Shown: positions 10,401 through 17,977 of the stretch, piece after piece | How the letters are laid out: each line of letters opens with the position of its first letter | Numbering within the stretch: the first letter of the stretch is position 1 | NCBI GenBank assembly: GCA_024639905.1 | Contig: JAHEGE010000008.1 | Location: 227,099-291,098, forward strand | Direction: 5' to 3' | Length of the DNA: 64,000 bases | DNA from: Gammaproteobacteria bacterium | GTDB lineage: Bacteria > Pseudomonadota > Gammaproteobacteria > Pseudomonadales > Pseudohongiellaceae | Notes under the pieces: model-generated | What the model was told of the DNA's origin: nothing | The model's database searches: none | What the model saw: only the letters and a program-made list of their open reading frames with translations | Position numbers and translations under genes: made by a program

Positions 10401-10793
10401 CTGCGCCCCGCTCTGCTGCGTTGGATCGAATAGCGTGCCCGTGTAGGACAGCTCGAGTGTCTGAGAGCGGCGCGCCAAATCTACTGTGTAGTTCGCCCTC
10501 TGCGCGGCGAGACCTCCAGTCTCATTAATCCCCTGCGAAACCTGTAACGGCTCGACCCCAAGCCGCTGCAAATCGCGGGGGCTGTTGTCGATGGCAAGGT
10601 TGGCATTAAGCGCGAAGGCAATATCGTCGCGGCCTAGCGAGGCGGGCAATGTGACGGTGTCGGTGACCTCGATGCGACTCGTCGCGGGATCTAGCAGCAC
10701 CGTCAGTTGGTGATGAATAGTGTCCTGCGGCTGCGCATTTAACGCAGCGCAGAATCCTAACGCGAGGAAGCCAAGCGAGCGCATCGCTTTCAC
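7431..10793 (-). CDS. Exported double metallopeptidase: M1-like, M28 and PDZ domains
   Basis: This 1120-residue exported protein (signal LGFLALGFCAALNAQ) carries two peptidase modules. Residues 25 to about 480 resemble M1 gluzincins: HEILHNWWGN at about 306 is HExxH with the NWWG extension, followed by NWSEGLTAY with the third zinc ligand. The GxMEN aminopeptidase motif is replaced by GYGMPSF, so the exopeptidase subsite is altered. After a middle region of unknown role comes an M28 domain with all usual metal and catalytic residues visible: HYDHLG, GADDNASG, FSGEESGLLGS, NLDAVGR and SSDHVSF. The last 90 residues (GVRVSGVTPNSAAALAGIQEGDILLSF, kept here in two parts: GVRVSGVTPNSA and ALAGIQEGDILLSF) form a PDZ domain. 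It probably digests peptides in the periplasm. The start overlaps the upstream lipoprotein gene by four bases, suggesting translational coupling. Confidence 0.9.
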   Translation of the reverse strand: MKAMRSLGFLALGFCAALNAQPQDTIHHQLTVLLDPATSRIEVTDTVTLPASLGRDDIAFALNANLAIDNSPRDLQRLGVEPLQVSQGINETGGLAAQRANYTVDLARRSQTLELSYTGTLFDPTQQSGAQYSQSFAETSGLIDPRGVYLNRGSAWIPEFGDALVTFELSVEFAESAAAWSSLSQGERLAPNVWRSDQPMEEVYLIAAAFTEYSAVYTSVLDATDNARSVDVLALLRSPDANLAATYLDATQRYLALYEPLLGAYPFTKFALVENFWETGYGMPSFTLLGEKIIRFPFIITSSYPHEILHNWWGNGVYPDYATGNWSEGLTAYLADHLFQEVDGGGPAYRKDMLARYKNAVSASADFPLSEFTSRNSAATQAVGYGKSLMLWHMLRLEIGDALFLEGLRVFYREAQFTRASFDDIERIFSRVAERDLAPFFAQWVQRRGAPELALSVAEERGDKARLNFAQVQEQEPFEFTVTAALYYSGQASPTLVDLTIDQRAQGFVADDYSRLEAVVVDPYFDLFRRLDRAETPPTVGELFGASSLTFVLPSSSQGSVVTDHWRELAESFGAGVAATTVLDSEIDALPTTSSVWILGRDNRFAPAGFDAAPGAMRSVLAAEGDDLTLAGNVLDYAERSSVFVARHPQAPELALGFIDIDQPEAVPGMIEKLPHYGKYSYLSFAGDEPTNDVKGVWSASASPLQWTNPELDHAPQLAGLPDVAALAEMPPRYLAAKLSRHIEALTQPALLGRGIVKPSLATGAGIAAATDLIEDQFRRIGLQAVGGSYRQSWMATLANGDRQGLTNVVGLIPGSDPTLAPVVFGAHYDHLGLNANGTAYPGADDNASGVAVLIEVAATLRRTFTPTRPILVVAFSGEESGLLGSRYFIDNPLNGLGSTEFYAMINLDAVGRLGGRKLQVFGSESAYEWPFMAQGIGFTLGIESEFPTQALASSDHVSFLNAGVPALHLFSGLHGDYHRVSDTADEIDYAGLSDVAAWSEEALRYLGGNEGPLRVTLVNAAVVVAPQGTGARRVSLGTLPDFGYEGEGVRVSGVTPNSAAALAGIQEGDILLSFAGAALSDLQTYSNLLRAAAVGDSVVIEVLRAAERLEMTAVLTARE

Positions 10794-12010
10794 CTAGCGG
10801 CATCCGCAAGCAGAGCCACTGCCTCGACGTGGTTCCAGTCTGCAATATGCAGCTGAGAGGTGCCGTCTGCCGTGCGCGTCGTACTCCAGGCGAGCTGGCT
10901 GCCATCGGGCGAGAACACCGGCAGGATGTCTGTGCCTGCGGTGTTAGTCACGCGCACCGGAGGGTTCGCACCCTCGACATCTATAATGAACAGTTCGAAA
11001 TTGGCATGACCAAGTTGATTGCTCGAATAAATTAAGTACTCGCCGCTAGGATGATAATAAGGCGCCCAGGCGACCATCGCATCGGCGGTCAGCTGGCGCT
11101 GATTACTGCCATCGGCATCCATCGTCCAGATTTCTGCACTGTTGCCGTCGGGGTTAAACCGACGCCACGTGATTTTTTTGCCATCGGGGCTAAAGAACGG
11201 ACCGCCATCATAGCCGGGCGAGCTTGTTAGCTGGATGACGTTGCTGCCGTCGGCATCCATGACATAAAGATCCATGAAATAGGCGCTGTCGTCGTCGAAT
11301 AAGGCCTGTTCTGCGCGGCTTAATACGCGACTATACGCCTCGCGATTAGACGCGAACAAAATGCGCGAACCGTCGGCCGAGTACGAGCCCTCGGCATCGT
11401 AGCCGTCGGCGTTTGTGAGATTCTGCAAGCCAGATCCATCGGCGTTGGCCACATAAATATCGTAGTGGCGATCGTAGTCCCAACCATACGCGCGCTCGAT
11501 GCCGCTTTCGCGGATCGCTATTTCCTCAGCCTGCTTCTCGCGCGCCTTGGGGTCTTCGTGGGTTGAAGAAAACATCACCAAGTCTTGGGTTGGGTGTATC
11601 CACGCACAGCTCGTTAGGCCGTAGCCAGGAGACACTTTTCGGCTCTCGCCACTTGCAAGGTCGAGCACGAAAATCTGATAAAAAGGGTTGTCGCCAGCCT
11701 GCTCGCTTTGGTAGATCAACTCGCTACCGTCGTCGCTAAAATAGCCCTCACCCGAGCGCAGGCTATCTGTCACCAGCTGCCGTGTATTGCTTAAGAGCAG
11801 CCCTTCGTTCTCGACGCCGTCATAAGGACTCTCCTCGGGGGCAGTCCAGCTCGTTGCCGCCGCCGTGCCATCGCCGTACTGGTTCTCTGCGTACCCAGGA
11901 TTCTCAGAATCCTCATTACTTGGACTACACGCCACGAGCATAAACAGACTCGCCGCGAGCAGCGACGTTTTCGTCAAGGGAAAGTGCGGAGTCAGAGAGC
12001 GAGAAGTCAT
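10790..12010 (-). CDS. TolB-like WD40/PD40 beta-propeller lipoprotein
   Basis: A lipoprotein signal (TSLLAASLFMLVAC, lipobox LVAC) predicts anchoring in the outer or inner membrane. The rest consists of repeated PD40 blades: FSPDGKKITW, YSADGSRILFASNR, YHPSGEYLIYSSN and FSPDGSQLAW. This is the TolB-type propeller also found in DPP-IV-like proteins. No catalytic domain follows, so it probably binds a partner or ligand instead of acting as an enzyme. Its stop overlaps the start of the double-peptidase gene by four bases and it begins 16 bases after the PLP-enzyme gene. I infer that it may serve the peptidase as a substrate or partner scaffold; this is not proven by sequence. Confidence 0.82.
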   Translation of the reverse strand: MTSRSLTPHFPLTKTSLLAASLFMLVACSPSNEDSENPGYAENQYGDGTAAATSWTAPEESPYDGVENEGLLLSNTRQLVTDSLRSGEGYFSDDGSELIYQSEQAGDNPFYQIFVLDLASGESRKVSPGYGLTSCAWIHPTQDLVMFSSTHEDPKAREKQAEEIAIRESGIERAYGWDYDRHYDIYVANADGSGLQNLTNADGYDAEGSYSADGSRILFASNREAYSRVLSRAEQALFDDDSAYFMDLYVMDADGSNVIQLTSSPGYDGGPFFSPDGKKITWRRFNPDGNSAEIWTMDADGSNQRQLTADAMVAWAPYYHPSGEYLIYSSNQLGHANFELFIIDVEGANPPVRVTNTAGTDILPVFSPDGSQLAWSTTRTADGTSQLHIADWNHVEAVALLADAAR

Positions 12011-12026
12011 AGATGCCTCGGGCTAA

Positions 12027-13067
12027 TTAGTCGTCAAATGTGAATTGATCCTGCTGTGGGAAAACGCCGAACAAACCACCGGTGTGGACGAAGACAATAT
12101 TGTGCGCGCCAGCGAAACAACCATCGGCGCCTTTACGTATTTCGTTCAGCATGCCGTAGAACGCCTTGCCGGTGTAAACCGGATCTAAAAAGAGGCCTTC
12201 GCACGCGGCAACGGTCTTAATCGTCTCGAATACCTCCGGATAGCCAATGCCATAGCCCGGTCCGAGATAAGCTTCTTGCGTGTTAACGGCCAACTCAGAC
12301 ACCTTGAGGTCTGCTGCAGGCGTGCCCGCCAAGATGTCGGCATAGCGCTGCTGCCAAGCAGAAATATCATGCTGCGCGCGTTCTTCGAAATACGCGGCGT
12401 TGTCGCTCACATTAAAGGCAACGACTTGCTCGGCGAGGTCGAATAGCGCGTTGCCGGCGATCAAGCCCGCCTGCGTGCCGCCTGAACCGGTGGCACACAC
12501 GAGCGCATCGGGGCGTAAACCGGCGGCAGTAAAATCAGCAGCGAGCTCTTCGCTTGCTGCGATATACCCCCACAAGCCCACTTCGTCGCTCGCACCCGTT
12601 GGAATAAAATACGCTTTCGAGCCTGCGACTTCGGCTTCTGCCTGCAGCTGAGCTGCGTATTGTGGATGCGCGCTCGCCCACCCCTCAGCAGGCAGATAAC
12701 TGATCTGCGCGCCGGCCAGGCGATCCATTAGTAGATTGCCGCTGGCCACCTCAGGCTCTTCGCCACGTAAAATTAATTGCACCTTCATGCCGAGACGCGC
12801 GCCCATAATGGCGGTCGCGCGGCAATGATTCGACTGCAAACCACCGCAGGTAATCAGTGTGTCACAGCCTTGGCGCTGCGCTTCGGCAATGCAGAATTCA
12901 AGCTTCCTCAGCTTGTTTCCTGACACCTCGACTCCTGTCATCTCGTCGCGCTTTACCCACACAGCCACGCCGCCAAGCGTTGCCGAGAGGCGCTCCAGTT
13001 TCACCAGAGGCGTAGGCAGGTTGGCGAGAGTGATCCGAGCCGGATAGTTGATCTTTGCGCGCTTCAT
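12027..13067 (-). CDS. PLP-dependent D-cysteine desulfhydrase / ACC deaminase-like enzyme
   Basis: The 346-residue protein is a fold-type II PLP enzyme. The lysine expected to bind PLP is in SGNKLRKLEF (about residue 50), followed by CGGLQSNHCRATA, which contacts the cofactor, and the phosphate-binding glycine loop ATGSGGTQAGL. These match the D-cysteine desulfhydrase/1-aminocyclopropane-1-carboxylate deaminase family (DcyD, AcdS). In bacteria without plant contact D-cysteine desulfhydration (to pyruvate, ammonia and sulfide) is the commoner activity, but sequence alone does not separate the two. No signal peptide is present, so it is cytosolic. Gene order places it three bases after the small helical protein and 16 before the propeller lipoprotein, which ties amino-acid catabolism to peptide digestion. 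Confidence 0.85.
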   Translation of the reverse strand: MKRAKINYPARITLANLPTPLVKLERLSATLGGVAVWVKRDEMTGVEVSGNKLRKLEFCIAEAQRQGCDTLITCGGLQSNHCRATAIMGARLGMKVQLILRGEEPEVASGNLLMDRLAGAQISYLPAEGWASAHPQYAAQLQAEAEVAGSKAYFIPTGASDEVGLWGYIAASEELAADFTAAGLRPDALVCATGSGGTQAGLIAGNALFDLAEQVVAFNVSDNAAYFEERAQHDISAWQQRYADILAGTPAADLKVSELAVNTQEAYLGPGYGIGYPEVFETIKTVAACEGLFLDPVYTGKAFYGMLNEIRKGADGCFAGAHNIVFVHTGGLFGVFPQQDQFTFDD

Positions 13068-13070
13068 CGT

Positions 13071-13487
13071 CTATTTCGATGCGTCGTAGGTCTGCACCGC
13101 ACCTGGTGCGGCGAGATCTGCCGCGCTGCTGGGCTTGAGCACTTCGCTGTAGAGGAAAAGGTCGGTTAACACCGCACGCAGATGAATGGAGGCGTTGAGG
13201 TTGTCGACCATCTCCGAACCGACTTTATTCTGCTTAAGGATGAAACCGAGAGCCGCGCTAGCCTTCGTGCAATCTTCGCTGATGACTTTTTCGAAAACAT
13301 CCTCGCTCTGCGCGAACGCGGCGATCAAATTTTGCATCGCGTCCTGCATGCCCTTAATAGTCGGTTGCGCGTGCGGACCCGGCCCAGATTCAACACCTGC
13401 CGGTCGCCCTTGCGCCGCATAGGCAAGCAGGAATTCGTAGCCGGATTCGATGGCTTCTATGGCGTTCTCTAAAGTTTTGTCTGTCAC
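13071..13487 (-). CDS. Small helical protein of unknown function
   Basis: The 138-residue product has no signal peptide, no obvious membrane segment and no recognised motif. It is predicted to be mostly helical (KTLENAIEAIESGYEFLLAY; DAMQNLIAAFAQ). A glycine/proline-rich loop (GVESGPGPHAQP) lies near residue 40. It is the first gene of the four-gene operon that continues into the PLP enzyme three bases later. I do not recognise the family. The base composition and codon use look like those of its neighbours, and the tight spacing supports it being a real gene. Confidence 0.65.
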   Translation of the reverse strand: MTDKTLENAIEAIESGYEFLLAYAAQGRPAGVESGPGPHAQPTIKGMQDAMQNLIAAFAQSEDVFEKVISEDCTKASAALGFILKQNKVGSEMVDNLNASIHLRAVLTDLFLYSEVLKPSSAADLAAPGAVQTYDASK

Positions 13488-13588
13488 GTTGCTTCTCTCT
13501 TTATTTGCGCCACATTAGGGCTGTATTGGCGTGTTGATATTCATTTGTCTGACTTGGCATGTAACGCCAAGGCGTAAGCCTCTGCGTT

Positions 13589-13633
13589 AAAAAAGGGCCA
13601 GCTCCGCAGCGCCTAGGCGCGTGGAGCTGACCC
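13589..13633 (-). terminator. Intrinsic terminator of the molybdenum hydroxylase operon
   Basis: Read on the minus strand, GGTCAGCTCC pairs with GGAGCTGGCC across a GC-rich inner stem (GCGCCTAGGCGC), then a run of six T follows. It lies directly downstream of the cytochrome b gene stop and upstream of the four-gene peptidase operon, so it separates the two units. The remaining bases of the 13488-13680 gap show only a probable promoter region. Confidence 0.75.
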
Positions 13634-13680
13634 CCATTTATGTCATTGCACGCCGAGCCTTGCCGGCGACGCGACGTAGT

Positions 13681-14448
13681 CTAGTCGGCCTGCTTAGGCG
13701 ACCATAGGTTTGGATCGTGATTCGCTTTCATCTCTTCTTCGGAGATCCAACCCTTAAACATAGAGCGCGTGTAGAACAACTTTTCGGGGCGAATCGCAAA
13801 ATAGATATGCGTCGATGCTAGCGCCACGAGCGCGAGTGTCGATAGCCCATGCAGCAAGAAGACGAGTCCAAGCTGGCTCTCTGGCATGCTGTTAGTACGC
13901 TCCCAGAAAGGCGAATCGATCTGCAGGAACATCAGCAAGCCTGTCGCGATAACGGTGAGCACTACAACCGTTACTGCCCAGTGCATACCCTTCTGTTCGA
14001 ACGAGTATTTGCCCGGCAGGCGTGTGCTATCGAAGGGCTCGGCAAAGTCCTTCGGGCCGAGGATCATCGACTTAAAATCTTGCCAGAACAACGAGCGCAC
14101 GATATGCACGATCGTGATGAAGCTAAGCAGCAGTCCTGACATCCAGTGCCAATCCAGCCACGCGAAGCGCAGGCCAATGATTGGAGCCACACCGGTAATA
14201 ATGAGGGCAAAGATCGAGCCCGCCATGACCCAGTGGAACCACCGATCGATAGCTTCGTGACGAACCACGCGCTTACCTTCGACCGACGCCTTTTCCATCT
14301 TCTTATTTGCCAACACAGCCATGACGATTGCATGCGCCGCGAGGAGCACGAGCACGGCAACGGCGACAACCCAGAGTAAATCCCATGACACGCCTAGGAT
14401 GACTTCCTCACCCCAGACATCGCGTTTATAGCGGACTATTTCTCCCAC
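13681..14448 (-). CDS. Membrane cytochrome b (formate-dehydrogenase gamma / cytochrome b561 type)
   Basis: The 255-residue protein has an N-terminal anchor (LLWVVAVAVLVLLAAHAIVM) and four further membrane helices of the di-haem cytochrome b fold. Histidines suited to haem binding occur in RHEAIDRWFHWVM, WLDWHWMSG, HIVRSLF, KGMHWAV and ALASTHIYF. Such subunits pass electrons from a periplasmic redox enzyme to quinone. It is the last gene of the molybdenum hydroxylase operon, about 100 bases after the FAD subunit, so I infer that it is the membrane electron acceptor for that enzyme. The start is a GTG with GAGAGG six bases upstream. Formate dehydrogenase subunits are not encoded nearby, which argues against a true FdnI role. 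Confidence 0.83.
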   Translation of the reverse strand: MGEIVRYKRDVWGEEVILGVSWDLLWVVAVAVLVLLAAHAIVMAVLANKKMEKASVEGKRVVRHEAIDRWFHWVMAGSIFALIITGVAPIIGLRFAWLDWHWMSGLLLSFITIVHIVRSLFWQDFKSMILGPKDFAEPFDSTRLPGKYSFEQKGMHWAVTVVVLTVIATGLLMFLQIDSPFWERTNSMPESQLGLVFLLHGLSTLALVALASTHIYFAIRPEKLFYTRSMFKGWISEEEMKANHDPNLWSPKQAD

Positions 14449-14551
14449 CTTGCACCTCTCTTATTTATTATCTTTGTTTTCCCTAGAACCGGGTTTCCCC
14501 GATGTCGTGCAATGCGTCGACGGTTAACCGCCGACACATGTGTCCTTGGAC

Positions 14552-15547
14552 TTAGCCGCGCACAGCGCGCTTCACCAAGTTTTCAACCAGTGGGATCTTA
14601 AAGTGGTTGTAATTGAGTGGCTGCGCACCGCGTGACGCAATTTCCGCGACCTGCTCTGCGAGTGCTTCTGAACGCGGTTGGCCCTTGAGCGCATTCTCTA
14701 CGTCGTCGAGACGACGCGGCACACACTCGACAGCACCGCAGGCGATGCGAGAGTCGGTGATCACTCCGTTAGAGACTTTGATCGCGGCGGCAATACTGAC
14801 CAACGCGAAGTCCCACACATTGCGGTCGGCGACTTTTTCGAAGTAGAACTCGGCGTTTGCCCATGTGTTGGGAATCCGCACGGCAGTGAGAATCTCACCC
14901 TCTTCGAGAGCCGTCATGCTAGTAATGTTGACCGCAGGGCCGACGAAGAAGTCTTGCGCAGGCACGAGGCGCTGCCCTTTCTCGCTCGTCACCACCATTG
15001 TGGCGTCTAACGCTACCAACGTAGGGGCCGTATCAGACGGGCTCACGGCAACACAGCGGCTCGCGCCGAAGATTGCGTGTTCGCGGTTGAGGCCTTCAGG
15101 AGAATCGGCGTAGCAGATGTTGCCACCGGCGCGGTAGCAATCGAGTCCGCGGCGGTAATACCAGCAGCGCGCATCTTGCACGAGGTTGCCCGCGAGCGTG
15201 CCTACGTTTCGGATCTGCGGGCTAGCCACGATACCGGCCGCCTTGGCGAGAAGAGCAAATTTCTCTTTCACCAGTGGGTTCTTGGAAATCTCGGTCAACG
15301 TCGTAACCGCACCGATCTCGATGCCGTCGCTCGTTTCCTTGATGCCCTTCCACGCGTCGATTTGCGTCAACTCGATCATCGCGCTCGCTGTCTTATTGCG
15401 GTCTTTCAGCCACCCGTAGGTGTCTTGGCCACCGCCTAATAACCAACCGTCCTTGCCGAGGCTGCCGGCTAGCGCCAGCGCGTTCGCTTCGTCGGTGGGC
15501 TGATAAAGCTCGATATCGAGCATTACGTCATGTGATGTGGCTACCAT
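14552..15547 (-). CDS. Molybdenum hydroxylase FAD subunit with extra Fe-S cysteines (PaoB-like)
   Basis: The 331-residue protein is the FAD-binding subunit of a xanthine-oxidase-family enzyme. FAD contacts are visible in LLGGGQDTYGWLK and ASPQIRNVGTLAGNLVQ. It also has an insertion with four cysteines (CWYYRRGLDCYRAGGNIC, then ASRCVAV). The same arrangement carries a [4Fe-4S] cluster in E. coli PaoB and in 4-hydroxybenzoyl-CoA reductase beta, so such a cluster is likely here. The subunit transfers electrons between the [2Fe-2S] centres and FAD. Only one base separates its start from the stop of the large subunit gene. The homology supports a PaoABC-like aldehyde oxidoreductase rather than a CO or xanthine dehydrogenase. 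Confidence 0.9.
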   Translation of the reverse strand: MVATSHDVMLDIELYQPTDEANALALAGSLGKDGWLLGGGQDTYGWLKDRNKTASAMIELTQIDAWKGIKETSDGIEIGAVTTLTEISKNPLVKEKFALLAKAAGIVASPQIRNVGTLAGNLVQDARCWYYRRGLDCYRAGGNICYADSPEGLNREHAIFGASRCVAVSPSDTAPTLVALDATMVVTSEKGQRLVPAQDFFVGPAVNITSMTALEEGEILTAVRIPNTWANAEFYFEKVADRNVWDFALVSIAAAIKVSNGVITDSRIACGAVECVPRRLDDVENALKGQPRSEALAEQVAEIASRGAQPLNYNHFKIPLVENLVKRAVRG

Positions 15548-15548
15548 A

Positions 15549-17972
15549 TCAACCTCGGAAATTATTTTGAGCGAGAGGAATGGCGTCAGACGTCACTCCC
15601 GCTACATGGTTAATGATCATATCTGCCGTTACCGGCGCCGAGTTAAACAGGTGTCCGTCTAACGAATCGGAAATCGCCGAGGCTAGGGATGCGGCTACCG
15701 CACCCATCGCAGGCTCGCCGATACCGCGCGCGCCGACAGGGTTCTCGGGGTCAGGCAGATCGACCCAGCCGGTGCGAATCTTCGACGGCGTATCCATCAT
15801 AGTAGGGATTTTGCTCTGCCAATACCCAGTGCTAGCTGGCAGGCCGTTTTGCGGATCGTAAAGATGACGTTCGTAACCCGCGAGGCCGATGCCCCACACT
15901 GCGCCACCCACGAGCTGGTTCTTCAAGCCCTGTGGGTGAACGACCGTTCCGCAATCCCCGATAGTCACCATGTCAATGATGTCGTATTTACCCGTCTCGA
16001 CGTCCATCTCGATTTCGGTAAATGTCACGGTAAAGCCCGGAGGGTTATTGTTGTGTGGCGCATCGTGATAGATGCCCATTAACGACTCACCCGCGAGGCG
16101 CGTCACCGAGATCTTCGTGAAGTCATTAAGTTCTTCTGGCAAATCGGATTCGCCAGTGAACTTGCCGCCGAGCTCTATGCCCTTTTGTGCAATCTGCGCG
16201 AAGCTCATGCCGACACTCTTATCGGCACTCTTGAACACGCGCTCGTCGCCAAAGTCGTAGTCGCTTGCGTCGCCGCCTAGCTCCATCGCAGTGATCTCTT
16301 TCATCTTCGCCAGCAAATCCTGCGCCGCGCCGTAGTTAGTGCGCGTGTTGGTGAAGATCGAGTTACTGCCATCTTGCGGCGAAGTGATTGGCAGGTGGCG
16401 ATCTGTGCGACCCGTTACCACGTCGACGTGTTCCCAAGGCATTTGCAGCACTTCTGCCGCGGCGCGCGAGGTAGAGGCATACGAGTAGGTGCCGAGGTTA
16501 CCAACACCGTTGTGTACCTTAAGGCGGCCATCGGCGGTGAGGCGAACGATGCCGTCCATGCCGCTGCGACCTGCATTGTGGTAACCCTGGCCGATACCGA
16601 TGCCAGTAACCTTGCTGCCATTGCGTTGGCGTGAACGCGTGATGCGCTCTGCGAGATTAAACTGCTCCGCACCCATCTTCAGTGCTTCGGGCATATAGGC
16701 GCTCGTAAATGGCGTGCGCTGTGCGCCGCCCACATCACCATTGGTAGGCGTGTTGATTTCGCGAATCTTCAGGCGATCGATACCGAGCTCCTGAGCGGCC
16801 TTGTCCAGGATCGGCGCGATAATCGCCGCGATCTGATTTTGGCCCGGACCACGTTGTGCGCCACGGTGACCGGTGTTAGAGCCGATCGACGTACCGCGGA
16901 AACGCACCGCTTCGGTTTGATAGAGGATAGAGATGCAGTCGGCCGCTGAGTAAGCATCGCCGCCGCCGCCTTTGCCGCCGTTGTCCGAAATAATGTACAA
17001 GTCTGCAGCAGCCATAGTGCCGTCTGCTTTAAAGCCGCACTTAATCCAGCCTTGGAAGCCCTGGCGTGCACCACCGATCGCGGTCTCTTCGTCGCGCGTA
17101 ACACGCATCATGACCGGACGGTTAATTTTCTGCGACATCTTGGCAGGGATAGCCATGCTCGGGATGCTGTTCGCGCGCGCGCGTTGGCCAAAGCCACCGC
17201 CGGTTGCCTCGTTAATGAAGACGAAGTCTTCTTGGGGCACACCAACGATACTCGCCATGCCGTCGGCAAGCGCCGAGAGTGACTGCGACGTACCGTGCAA
17301 GTAGAGCTTGCCATTTTCCCAATAAGCCATCGCGCTGCGTGGTTCCATCGACTGGTGCGGGTAGCCGGCAGTCGTGAACGCACTCTCGTAAACAAAGGCT
17401 GAGCTCGCCAGCGCGGCATCTAGATCGCCGTAGGCGAATGTCTGCTGCGGCTCTGCAGTTGGCTCGTTGCCTGCACGGAAGCTCGCGACCTGATCGGCGC
17501 TCCACTTTTCGGTCGCAAAGCCCTGACGGAACACGTAAGTGTTGCCGCCGTTGTAAGCATCCGGTCCGCCTTCTGCGAGGCTGTCTAATGGATCGAGCAC
17601 GAAAGGAAGGCGCTCGAACGTCACCGAGATCTTGCTAATTGCCGTCTCTGCTGTCTTCTCGTCTATCGCCGCGAGGGCGAGGATTGGCTCACCCACGAGC
17701 GTAGGCTCGTTTGTTAGTACCTTAAGGCCCGTGCTCTGCGGCTCGCCGTCAGGGTAGACGTCGTCAGCTGTGAGCAAACCAAACACGCCGTCCATCGCCA
17801 GCGCTTCAGTCGCATCGATATTGACGACGCGTGCGTGGGGAATGGGGCTTGTAAGAAGCCGCGCGTAGACCATGCCTTCACGCGTGTAATCTTCGGCGTA
17901 TTTGATGCGGCCGGTGACTTTACCGTTAACATCAGGTGGCACGAAGTCTTTACCAATGTGCATATAAGCCAT
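15549..17972 (-). CDS. Molybdenum hydroxylase large subunit, Mo-cofactor binding (PaoC-like)
   Basis: This 807-residue subunit carries the molybdopterin active site. Recognisable segments are the N-terminal hammerhead (VNGKVTGRIKYAEDY), EPRSAMAYWENGKLYLH, the cofactor loop ATGGGFGQRA, GHRGAQRGPGQNQ, and the C-terminal GARGIGEPAMGA, whose Glu is the catalytic base of the family. It hydroxylates a substrate with water-derived oxygen; aldehyde to acid is most likely given the accessory subunits, but the exact substrate is unknown. It has no signal peptide and would be exported as a folded complex with the Tat-bearing Fe-S subunit, as for PaoABC. No XdhC/PaoD-type maturation factor is seen in the window. 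Confidence 0.9.
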   Translation of the reverse strand: MAYMHIGKDFVPPDVNGKVTGRIKYAEDYTREGMVYARLLTSPIPHARVVNIDATEALAMDGVFGLLTADDVYPDGEPQSTGLKVLTNEPTLVGEPILALAAIDEKTAETAISKISVTFERLPFVLDPLDSLAEGGPDAYNGGNTYVFRQGFATEKWSADQVASFRAGNEPTAEPQQTFAYGDLDAALASSAFVYESAFTTAGYPHQSMEPRSAMAYWENGKLYLHGTSQSLSALADGMASIVGVPQEDFVFINEATGGGFGQRARANSIPSMAIPAKMSQKINRPVMMRVTRDEETAIGGARQGFQGWIKCGFKADGTMAAADLYIISDNGGKGGGGDAYSAADCISILYQTEAVRFRGTSIGSNTGHRGAQRGPGQNQIAAIIAPILDKAAQELGIDRLKIREINTPTNGDVGGAQRTPFTSAYMPEALKMGAEQFNLAERITRSRQRNGSKVTGIGIGQGYHNAGRSGMDGIVRLTADGRLKVHNGVGNLGTYSYASTSRAAAEVLQMPWEHVDVVTGRTDRHLPITSPQDGSNSIFTNTRTNYGAAQDLLAKMKEITAMELGGDASDYDFGDERVFKSADKSVGMSFAQIAQKGIELGGKFTGESDLPEELNDFTKISVTRLAGESLMGIYHDAPHNNNPPGFTVTFTEIEMDVETGKYDIIDMVTIGDCGTVVHPQGLKNQLVGGAVWGIGLAGYERHLYDPQNGLPASTGYWQSKIPTMMDTPSKIRTGWVDLPDPENPVGARGIGEPAMGAVAASLASAISDSLDGHLFNSAPVTADMIINHVAGVTSDAIPLAQNNFRG

Positions 17973-17977
17973 GAGAG

